This document shows positions 19,261-28,210 of a stretch of DNA of 64,000 nucleotides, piece by piece (positions within the stretch are counted from its first letter, which is position 1; every line of letters starts with the position of its first letter). This DNA is from Isoetes taiwanensis (taxonomy: Eukaryota > Streptophyta > Lycopodiopsida > Isoetales > Isoetaceae). The stretch spans positions 2,496,915 to 2,560,914 of the forward strand of contig JAJEKV010000002.1 of the NCBI GenBank assembly GCA_021234155.1, given 5' to 3'. The notes beneath the pieces were generated by a model. The model was not told where the DNA came from, made no database searches, and saw nothing but the letters and a program-made list of their open reading frames with translations. The position numbers were made by a program, and so were the translations under genes.

Positions 19261-20729
19261 GAAGGAGGAGAGATGGGTGGAGGGGTGATGGTGGTATGAT
19301 GAGGCAGGGGAGGGAGAAGGGGTGGAGAATTGGTGCAGTAGGGGCAGATGTGGGAGGGTTCGGGTTCGGTGGCGGCGGGGGCGAGGAAGAGGGGGGTAAG
19401 GGTAGAAGAAGCAAGGGTACCAACATGGAGAGCAAGGGCAACAACATGGAGGCCCATGTGGTGGAGAAGGCAGGCACAACCATGTTCAGCTTGCCATGCA
19501 GCGGCGTCCAGGCGGGCAGCCAGCTGGGCGAGCCAGGTGGCCCGCATTTGGCCACGCATGGAAAAAAATTTCGCAACCTTGGGCCTCACCCTGGGCACCG
19601 CATTTCGCCACGCTTGCAAAAATTTTCGCAGCATCGCCGCATCCATGACGTAGAATCCGCCATAGCCATCCACCGGAAGGCATCGCCCAATCAACTCCGC
19701 CACTGGGCTCCCCGCAATCTCCTTTTCAATCCGCACCATTTGATTTTTTTCTTCGAAGGTGCTGTATGCAACAGAGCATCCGCAGCCGAATTTTTTCGTG
19801 CTGCAGCGGTCGAGGACATAGCCAGAGGGATCCAGAGCTCTGTCCCAGGATGATTCCGGCCCGGAAACGGGGCTTGAAATGCAGACTGAGACACTAAAAA
19901 ATTTGGGTTTGAAGCATCGAAGAACTCGATCTACTAAACTGCCCAGATCAACAGATTCGGGACCATAGCCCATGGTTTCGAAGCTTGCATAGCTGAATCC
20001 GTCCTCCGGCGTGATATGGATGGTAGAATGAGCCGCATTTTCGATACCATTCATGGAGTAGCCACATGGGTCGAACATGAAATCACAGATTTGGGAATTG
20101 GGCAGAAGATCGGCGATGCCGGATCCAGCGGTCATGGAAGAAGCGGATTCGAAAGGGCTGTTTTTGAAAAACTGAGCAGCGAGGGTGGGATCGAGCTGGG
20201 TCATGCACATTTCAAGAGTATAAGAGGAAGGGAGTGAGAGATCATCGGGCTCTGCCGCTGCAACATAGATGTGCCAATTTTGGAGGCCGGAATTATTCTG
20301 CAAAACGAAGGACTGCGATCCGGAACCCAGGTGGGCAAAATGCTGGTCGAGGATGAGGGTCTCGTTTTGGAAGCTGTCGTGCGGAAATGGCTGGGCAGAG
20401 GGGAAGACGAAGCTGCCTCTGGTGTATCGGCACCGCCGGACTTGGAGATGGAGCCGCTCTGCGGAAGCCAGCAAATCGGGCACGGATTTGAGCAGCTTGG
20501 TGGTGCCGCACGTCTTGATCACGATCCTGGCCGGGTAGATGAACAGGCTCGATTCCGACAGCACGTATGAATCCAGCTCCTCGTTTCTCAGCTCTGATAC
20601 GATTGTGCACTCTGCAGCTTTCAGCATCGCCTCTATCTCGCTCCTCGGCATTGCTCTCAGCCCCTCCTCTTTTCCTCCTCTGTAGAATTCCACTTCCAGC
20701 CTCTTTTCAAATCCTTCAAACCCTGCCAT
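19155..20729 (-). CDS. SAMDC: S-adenosylmethionine decarboxylase proenzyme
   Basis: This enzyme makes decarboxylated AdoMet, the aminopropyl donor for spermidine and spermine synthesis, in the cytosol. It is a pyruvoyl enzyme that cuts itself. Counting from the ATG at 20729, residues 3-12 are GFEGFEKRLE with the substrate-site Glu pair (E5, E8). YVLSESSLF places the self-cleavage site at E59/S60. KTCGTT gives the catalytic Cys74. DPCGYSMN gives Ser225, and STIHITPEDGFSYASFE gives His238. An in-frame ATG 12 codons upstream also exists; I prefer 20729 because family members start just before GFEG. No intron interrupts the frame. Families end near 350-380 residues, but here the frame runs on to codon 524, through Pro-rich low-complexity sequence into a duplicated repeat. 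The last 170 or so residues are thus atypical and perhaps not authentic. Confidence 0.93.
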   Translation of the reverse strand: MAGFEGFEKRLEVEFYRGGKEEGLRAMPRSEIEAMLKAAECTIVSELRNEELDSYVLSESSLFIYPARIVIKTCGTTKLLKSVPDLLASAERLHLQVRRCRYTRGSFVFPSAQPFPHDSFQNETLILDQHFAHLGSGSQSFVLQNNSGLQNWHIYVAAAEPDDLSLPSSYTLEMCMTQLDPTLAAQFFKNSPFESASSMTAGSGIADLLPNSQICDFMFDPCGYSMNGIENAAHSTIHITPEDGFSYASFETMGYGPESVDLGSLVDRVLRCFKPKFFSVSVCISSPVSGPESSWDRALDPSGYVLDRCSTKKFGCGCSVAYSTFEEKNQMVRIEKEIAGSPVAELIGRCLPVDGYGGFYVMDAAMLRKFLQAWRNAVPRVRPKVAKFFSMRGQMRATWLAQLAARLDAAAWQAEHGCACLLHHMGLHVVALALHVGTLASSTLTPLFLAPAATEPEPSHICPYCTNSPPLLPPLPHHTTITPPPISPPSSSDLVLSTIKLPLLHCGYLLIFSYMGAYTKSRCS

Positions 20730-20820
20730 CTCTTCACACCTTTTTTTCTGATCCTGCTCACTCAATTTTCAATCCCAGATCTTCCCTGCTTCTTTTCTCG
20801 ACTTCTTCAAACCTCTCAGC
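20730..20820 (-). promoter_or_regulatory. SAMDC leader between small uORF and main start
   Basis: Ninety-one bases separate the uORF stop (20821) from the main ATG. The stretch holds an additional in-frame upstream ATG at 20765. Spacing of this order allows some reinitiation after uORF translation. Confidence 0.6.
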
Positions 20821-21471
20821 TCATAAAGGTTGCCTTATACACTGTCATTTCAAACACACGAATAACATCAGACTATCAAATACAACAGTACTTAAAGGAC
20901 ATGTACATCAGTGTCTATCACTGTTACTCCTAATCAAATGTTAATCACCAGTATTACTATCAATTAACACCTACACATTGTCCATTTTCTAGAGATAATG
21001 CATCACTTCCTTTTAATTTCACACCTCAAATTCTCAGCCAGTTACTATCAGTATTACTGTCAGCATTACTACTACTAGAACACTGTCCATTATACTCCGA
21101 TAATACACCAGACTAGAGAATATCTTAGTACTGCATTCCCATTAATTAACACCTAAACACCGTCCATTTCACACAAAAACAGACTCCAAGCAAGCAAATA
21201 GAACAGTACTTAAACAGCAGGATTATAGCATCACAGATTTTTCAATCTTTACTGTTAATTTTGACACTCCAATCCAGATTTGGATCACACTCTGCAAGCA
21301 TAGGAGACCAACAAATTTGAGATAATCAGAGATATTATACAGTTGAGAACATACGTTGCAGTATGCAGCGCACTCAAAGATCTGGATTCCTCCGTGTGGC
21401 CTAACGTACTCGATTGCGTACTCAAATGGGCCCTCGCTTGAATTGTTTGATGTACTATGCTCAACTGCCAT
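20821..21471 (-). CDS. SAMDC small upstream ORF (conserved peptide uORF), two exons
   Basis: ATG at 21471. Exon 1 (21471-21355) encodes 39 residues including YAIEYVRPHGGIQIFECAAY. It is cut by an intron (GTATGT donor at 21354, ACAG acceptor ending at 20842). Exon 2 (20841-20821) adds CIRQPL and TGA. The whole peptide is 45 residues and matches the known plant SAMDC uORF pattern (YSIEDVRPNGGIKKFRSAAY followed by a short basic end). In plants this peptide stalls ribosomes when polyamines are high and so represses translation of the main ORF. The phase-0 splice and the preserved reading frame are strong signs of a functional regulator. Confidence 0.88.
20842..21354 (-). other. Intron inside the SAMDC small uORF
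   Basis: 513 bases, GTATGT to TGACAG, phase 0. Joining the flanks restores the conserved uORF end (CN then CIRQPL and stop). Without splicing, the uORF would run on to a stop at 21223 and change its C-terminus, which would probably abolish peptide control. Confidence 0.85.
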
Positions 21472-21473
21472 GT

Positions 21474-21482
21474 TCAGAACAT
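21474..21482 (-). promoter_or_regulatory. SAMDC tiny uORF (ATG TTC TGA)
   Basis: A two-codon ORF ends two bases before the small uORF start. Plant SAMDC leaders carry such a 2-3 codon tiny uORF. It usually overlaps the small one by a base and controls which uORF is translated at low polyamine levels. Here there is a 2-base gap rather than an overlap. Confidence 0.75.
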
Positions 21483-21494
21483 CCAAGCAGATTT

Positions 21495-21696
21495 CTGCAC
21501 ACGAGAAGAATATATTACATAAGAATTCCTGGAGGTACAACGAATCATGCTAGCAAATTCTCAGCAGTGGTTGAATTGGCAGCAATACGAAGAATGGTGA
21601 GAAAACAACAGAGCAAAAAATGCAAGTAGAAAAATGAGGGGTAAGTTAGACAAAAAATGAGAATTTAAGCCATGATATATAGATTGAAGAACTCAC
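21495..21696 (-). other. First intron of the SAMDC 5' leader
   Basis: 202 bases from a GTGAGT donor (after TTCG at 21697) to a CGTGTGCAG acceptor (exon resumes at 21494, twelve bases before the tiny uORF). Leader introns are usual in plant SAMDC genes. Confidence 0.65.
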
Positions 21697-21880
21697 CGAA
21701 AGGATCATATTTAGGGAGACAATTGAGATGATTTTACAGGACAGAAAACAGAGGATTTGAAAAGGCAGAACCTGAGAGAAAATACAGAGAAGGATCGATT
21801 GATCTGCTAAACTAAAAAGGAGATCAGTCAGACGGATCCTTTTGCATTAACTCGTTGGGAAGAATCGAGCAGAAAGGAGG

Positions 21881-21890
21881 GCTATTTAAA
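21881..21890 (-). promoter_or_regulatory. TATA-like box of SAMDC
   Basis: On the minus strand TTTAAATAGC, with transcription expected about 30 bases downstream, near 21850. That leaves a first exon of about 150 bases before the leader intron. Confidence 0.5.
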
Positions 21891-22164
21891 CCCTTTGAAG
21901 ATCCAACCTGAGGATGCCACGCTAGGGCCACAGCTCTCGTTTTCTCAATAATTACCAGTTCCAGTGGCCTGCGCCCCTTCTTCATTGATTATAATGCATA
22001 TGCATGATCACAGATGTAGGCTCTAAAAAATGGGGCTCTTTTCTCCAAGAAGACCACCAGAATAATATCAGCAGCAAGAGCAAGCTGTTCATGGCCTATC
22101 ATCCCTGCCATCATTGGCTTCTGCCTCATGCTCATATGCATGTGTGTAGTAACTACTTCAAAAT

Positions 22165-22480
22165 CAGTGGCTTGTTAAGTGTCTAAACAAGGGTTTAAGG
22201 ATTCATACATCAGCAGGGTTTAAGCAGTCTAACAAGGGTTTAAGCATCCAAATAGAATATCTAAGACCCAAATAAAAAACTTAAGCCCAGATGGAGGGTT
22301 TAACAGCCCAGATAAGAACTTAAGTGCCCAGATGGAGGTTTTAACTGCCCATATGAGGGTTTAACAGCCCATGTAAGAATTAAGGGTCCAGATCCGATCT
22401 AGCAAAAATTTGAGGGCCCGGATGGAAGATTTATGAGCCGAAACAGTGATTTAACGACCCAAATAAGTGGCCACAGAGGG
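22165..22480. repeat. Degenerate tandem GGGTTTAA(CA/G)GCCCA repeats upstream of SAMDC
   Basis: About a dozen units of roughly 22-27 bp built on GGGTTTAAC/AGCCCAGAT. They begin some 300 bp upstream of the predicted SAMDC start and could act as promoter elements, or be a simple satellite. Confidence 0.6.
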
Positions 22481-25399
22481 TTTAAGCTCAAAGGAAATGC
22501 CATTTTTAGGAATTGGAATTGACTAAGGCGGCCATATCTAAGCAGAGGCAGAGAGAAGGGGATTTTTGGCTTAATATCAAACAACGACAAAGGTGGGTTC
22601 GCTACAGAATCAATCATGCAAACAATGCCAACAAAAAAAAGGCGAACTACTCGACACCCAAAACGATACGTGAGCTCCACGCAGAAGGCCCGCCACATTT
22701 GGAAGGGGGGCCAAATGTAGGGGCTCCGCCATTTTTTTTGGCGCACGCCCTGCTCGCGTGCGCCGGGCTTGGTCGTGTAGGCGTGCCCCCTTGGTGCATG
22801 TGTCCACACATCATGCCCCTTCGAACATTATACTAAGCGTGTTTTTTTAGCACTTGTGTTGGACTCCTCAGTCCTTACTTATTAAGGCTCACGCCTTGGT
22901 CCATTACTCTTCCCTCTACTACTTAATGGATTTCCTCACCAAACACTATAATCACCCCTCCCCACTACTCTTACCATACTCTTATATTTTTCTTTCACTC
23001 TGTGATTCCTGACACTTTACCTCTAAGACCTTCACTTTGCCTCACTCTTTTCCTTACCTGCCATCTGTTCTTTATCCTCTTTGTGCCGGGACCCTCTTTC
23101 TTGCCGATCCTCGGAATGTGCCAACCACCTCCTTTCTGACCCACACCTCCCTCCTCACATTGTGACCCTGCCTCAACCCTCTATCCATAATATGACTTTC
23201 CCCAGCTCTTCCTCTTGTTAGATTAAGGTCAACATCGCATATGTGGCCCTATATATGGTAACTAGGTTAGCATCATGCTTACACTTAATTTAAGTCGCAG
23301 CTTTCTAAATCATAAGTCATTCCGCATCATGCCTGCTGGGCTTTCTTCTTGACCCAAATCGCCCCAAAATGTCTTCTTCTCTCAGTAAGATCTTCATCTG
23401 TTATCATATGAAAGTGAAGTGAGGAATTTAAAATTAGCGGAGTGAGTCCCCTCTGGGAAAGAGAGACAAAAACAAGAATTAAGAAGGTTGCACGTGATCA
23501 GTCGGTTATGGATCCTAACAAAGTAGGCTTTGAATGTCAATGACGCATGGAAGCAAGAGTTACAATTCCATGATACAGTCTAGAAATTGCAATTTAAAAC
23601 CGTGCTTATGAGTGTCCTAATGCAATGCATTGCTACAAGAGTGCAAAGTGGGCCCAGAAACTCTCATGGTGTTTGCAGAAAATGACTCATATTACCTCAA
23701 ACCTTGGTAGTGGTATGTTAGTGCATGGTGGGCCAGTGAAGCGAGAGAATGCCACGCAAGTGGACACATCAGTATACCATCACGCATGCCCTTCAAGCCT
23801 CTCCTTGCTATAATTCCAACACACTAGTGCCACATGAGTGCAACGTGGGTCCACCAACGTGTGCATATCATAGCTAGGAATTCATTCTACAGATTGACTC
23901 CAGAGCTCCTGCATTCCCAACCCTGTTGGACACCATAATTGGGGTGAAATGCGCCTTTAAGCTATGCAATTTTGACATTAACTTACCTCTGTCAAGAGGA
24001 AGACTGCCTGAAAGACCTGCATGGGGGGTACACATTAAACTTAAGAGATTCCACGTGAATGGATACCTCGATAGACCTTATCGTCCTCAATCCCGAACTT
24101 TCGTTCTCGCTTCCCTATCTTCCCTTTTTTCTTTCTAGTCCATCATAGTGATTCTCTTTGGCTTGTTATTGATTCTTTTGGCTTTTGCTTTAAAGCAAAT
24201 GCTATAAGGTCTACTATCGATTGACTATATCCTTCCATGTTGGGAGATCCACGTTGATCCACTTTGTATTGTCAACGAAAGTTTGAATTTGCTGCTCTTG
24301 GGTCAACAAGCATAGAGCACTACTTGAGTAAAGCATATTGCTCCTTTCACAATCTTTTCGAGATACAACTAATAAGGACATTGCATGCTAAGCCCAAAGT
24401 ATTGGAATGAGATGCTTGGAAGATAGGCTTCTTTAGATTGTCCTTTCCGTGGTCCTGACCTAGCAACATGTCAACGTAGATGCGTCATTCATGCGATCCT
24501 AATGTAATATTACCAACAAAGATATTGCCACTTTCAAGCTAAGATAAACATTGAGATACTTCCTAGTAACAACAGTATAGAATATAAAGGAGGAGATAGG
24601 ATAATCTCTTGCTTTTCTTTTTTCAAGTGTCAGGCGCATATATTTAATTAACGTACATAACTTAGCGGAATGCTCTTTTGCCACTAGTTAAAACTTTGGT
24701 CCATTAGCGCCCAAGACCTTGTGGTAAAGCATGACTCAGAGCTAAAACCTTTTGACAATCGATTCACATCTCTTGGAGAGTCGATTCCCAACTTTGAGCA
24801 CAACTGTAGTCTATTAAAGACTCATTCCAATCTTAAAATCCAATGGTGAGCTAATAATTAGCCTTGGAACTTATTGATATGAGTGAACTCAGCCTACCCA
24901 CAAGTAGGTGTTTTTTGCTTATCGCATGCGAACCTCGGCAAAAAGCATACAGGTTATTACAGATGAATAAAGTTATACGCCTTCCTATTTAGTGGGATAT
25001 AACTTTATAAGATAAGATAAGATAAGATGAATTTTTACTGCCCACCTGAACCCAACTAAGTTATGGACTACATTACGTAAAGGGCAACAAACTCCATTTA
25101 AAACCTTGGGGACTAGGCCCCACCAAACACAATAACCAACATTAAAGGCTACCAAGAATAATATAAGATAATGCTAATAAGCAGGAAAATTTATGCTTCT
25201 AAAATTATTCAGGGCATAGCCACCCAAGGATTGGAAGGCCATCGGACTAGAATACTGCCTCGCATTAATTTCCATTTCTTTGGTGTGCCAAGGTCACTCT
25301 CACCTTGCGTAGCTCCTCCTTACCTGCTGGCTAATAATTGAAGAAGAGGTGGAGAGGTCTCCTGCATCGAAACTAGTCCCTCCGGAGATGGTTTCCATG
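22481..25399. other. No gene seen
   Basis: 22590-22830 is GC-rich with a palindromic GCGCACGCCC..GCGTGCGCC core. 22850-23230 is C/T-rich on the plus strand. The remainder is AT-rich. Frames are short and unrelated to families I know. A (AAGAT)n microsatellite at about 25010-25035 is followed by GAATTTTTACTGCCCACC, again like a retroposon 3' junction read on the minus strand. Confidence 0.35.
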
Positions 25400-25882
25400 T
25401 CAAGAACATGTAAGCGCTAAGAGTAAGTTCTCAAACCCAACCACAAAAGATGGCGTAGGACAATCAAAGTCTTTGCCGCTCCCCACCCCAAAGTACTTAT
25501 ATTCCACCTTCACACATGCATGACATCGCTGAAAAAATGCAGCAACATCCATAGTCGTAAAGGGCATCATTTCCGCCGGGTAACTCCCCTGCGGTACGGC
25601 TTTGTACCATGCTCCTGCGAATGTAGCGACATCGGTGTAGTCTTCCTCAGTTCGCTAGTGCGGCACCGCGACTCGCCATCCCCTCTTTGGGATTGTGGAG
25701 ATGTTCAGACGCCTCACCTCAACATGTTCCCTTCCAATGTTCCGCACTTCAACACAATGTTTCTTCAAGGCCTTACCAGATTCAAGGTTCTGCATCGGTA
25801 TCAATTTGTGCCCACATACCGGGTTTTGTGGCCGGAACGGTAATGCATTAACCGTAATGTAAGCGAAGCCGTTAGAGCTCAC
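25400..25882 (-). pseudogene. Coding-like segment, unidentified, one frameshift
   Basis: Two minus-strand frames join end to end. The first (25882-25655) includes VCGHKLIPMQNLESGKALKK and VRRLNISTIPKRGWRVAVPH. After about ten bases the second begins TEEDYTDVATFAGAWYKAVP and continues for some 85 codons through MDVAAFFQRCHACVKVEYKY to a TGA at 25400. Composition is protein-like (balanced, few repeats) and GC is higher than around it. I cannot name the family. It may be a relic gene or part of a transposon. Confidence 0.3.
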
Positions 25883-25934
25883 GTACCATTGGAGAAGGTT
25901 TCAAAGTGTAATATGTCCCAAAACCATCCAACGC

Positions 25935-25995
25935 GTAATGCGAATAAAAATAGAATAGAATAGAATAGTTTTTTATCGCCACGAGAGGCTCTCAG
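25935..25995 (-). repeat. Retroposon-like 3' junction with (CTATT)n tail
   Basis: On the minus strand, CCTCTCGTGGCGATAAAAAA leads into (CTATT)n. The same type of junction occurs at 8867-8905, so this is likely the 3' end of a dispersed LINE/SINE family. Confidence 0.45.
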
Positions 25996-27419
25996 CCTAG
26001 AATACCAAGAATCGTAAGATCGCAAACATATAGCAAAGATAGAACTTTAGAATGCCACTTTTAGGTGATGCCATGCGGGACAGTAATATCCTCAATAGAA
26101 ACACATGTGCTTCATTTAAATTCCATAGCAGCAGCAAGAAGTTATGTGAAACATTATCAGATGTTGGAATATTACTAGGCAAATGAGACATTAAAGCGCT
26201 ACAACCCAAAAGTTTACTTAGAAGTTGATCTTATTACTTGAAAAGGTATTTTCATCACTAAAACAACATGGGTTTTCAGATCTTTAAAAATCAGCTCTTG
26301 AAATGGGGTGTTTATCATAACTGCGGACCCCTAGACTAATCAAAGTTGGATCGATTATCATAAACAATCTGCAATTTTAGTCAGCGCTGGCGAACGTACC
26401 GATTTCGTCGTGTTTTGTCTCTTTGCTGGCTACTACTAGAGCATTTGATTTTGGTAATCGAAAATGAACATAGTAAAGAAGGGTCCAATATAAAAGGGGA
26501 ATTTTTACGCACGCCAGCGCAGTAAGCTCAACCCAATGAGTCGGTAAAACTGCCCCGTAGGGATAAATACCTATGCACTAATCTATTACTTCTATATTTT
26601 CTACTTTATCAATCAACTCATATGGAATTCTTGATGCCATCTTATAAACTATAAAAGCATAACATAGATAGGTAGGTGATCTCATTGGGTCCGCATTTCA
26701 TTTGACAATATGACAAAGTCATGGTAACCGTATCGTAACCGCAAGGGAGAACCGCCGTGACCGCGAGTAGGAATATGCCCTTATAGTTGGAAGTTTTCAA
26801 AGCGGCTTCGGCCAACATTTGAATGGCTGATGATGTTGAGGGCCGTATCTATTCAGCAGTCAGCGTTCTGTTCCTCCACCCAGATCAGCGCTTGAAGCCT
26901 CTATCAAAACGAATTGTTTTATATGGAGTTTGTTCACATAAGAGGCATGCCATCTTCAAAATGCCATTCTCCAGGACCTATTTTTGCAGAAATTCCAAGT
27001 TCTAGATTAGTTAAGAAGCACAACAAAGTAGTGCAACAGGTATGCAACGTCCGTGTACTATTCCATGGGTGGCACTTTTAGAACCAAGGGAAAATATAAA
27101 ACCCTGGCAGGATTATAAAGAACCTTCAAAACATCTTTGGTCTACTATGACAAATCATCACTCTGTATCAAATTCGCGGCGAATACCACCACATAGCAGA
27201 AGTACCACAAGATTGTGTCCGCCAGCGTTGAATATTCATATCGTAAGGCCAATGCTTTGATAGCAGGTCGAAAATGGAAGGCCCTTTAATTTGTGAAGGA
27301 TCTGTGTTGGTGGATAAAGGATTAAGTGATAGCCTAGAGATATTATGGGAATGATCAGTTACCAATATGGGCTATAGAGTCTAAGGAGGACGATCATGCC
27401 ATGCAATATGTAGCAAAAT
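25996..27419. other. No gene seen
   Basis: AT-rich with short open frames on both strands. Nothing in it could be tied to a protein or RNA family. Confidence 0.35.
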
Positions 27420-28210
27420 AACAGGGAATTCCAAGGGGATTTGATATAGATGTAAAGAATAACAATTCCTAAAACCATAGACCATATATCCCTAAAACAA
27501 TTGAATGGGTTGTTATAAAAAAAACATAGATTCAAGATAAAAAATAATCACGTTAACTCACTGATTATATTGGTTAAAGTAATCTTATTAGGACATTGAG
27601 TTATTTTGGTAGAGGTTCGAGCCCCTGTATTTCATATTCTAAAATCTTAGGCAAAGCTTCTACGTGATTCGACATTCCCTCAAAACCCTTGCTTAAAATT
27701 GCATTTCATATTTAAAAATCATACCAATCAAATAACTATAAGCTAAAACGAGAGGTGCTAAGAGGTTCAACATAGATCCGGGCCGTAGGATCTAATTTAA
27801 TTCCCAATTTAATCGTGGTAGTCCGTGGTGTATCTCAACATAGATCTGGCCGTAGGGATCGACGACTGACTTCACCTGTGGTAGTCCGGTGTATCTCGCT
27901 TAGAATAAATGTAACAGTCAATGTGGCATTCCAAGTGATTTGATATAAACAATTGAATGCGCTAGTTATAAGAAAACATATATTCAAGATAAAAAATGAA
28001 CGCTATTAGCTCATTGGGTATATTTAAGTTTAAAACAGTCTTATTAGATATTAAATTATTTTAGCAGTAGGTTCAAGCCCCCTCAGATTTCATATTCAAG
28101 GGCTTCCAATCATAAAATGACCATAATTGAAACGCAGAGATGCTCACCACCTAATCCTAATTTTAATCGGAAGTCAGTGCACCTCGTTTAGAATATGTAG
28201 CATAAGAAGA
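27420..28210 (+). repeat. Two tandem tRNA-related (SINE-like) units
   Basis: Unit 1 has a B-box-like AGGTTCGAGCCCC at about 27612, and unit 2 has AGGTTCAAGCCCCC at about 28070. Each is preceded by an A-box-like region (unit 2: TTAGCTCATTGGGTA). The DNA before each is also shared (GATTTGATATA, CAATTGAATG, ATTCAAGATAAAAAAT). Both are followed by ATTTCATATTC. The distance between boxes and the lack of cloverleaf pairing mean they are SINE-like rather than working tRNA genes. Confidence 0.45.

Noticed and set aside
19296-19853. 185-codon plus-strand frame opposite SAMDC
   Set aside because: It is the antisense shadow of the SAMDC frame, low-complexity Gly/Glu-rich, with no domain.
27600-27640. 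Functional tRNA gene around the GGTTCGAGCCCC box
   Set aside because: The A-box-like part is degenerate, the distances are wrong and a second decayed copy lies next to it; SINE-like.
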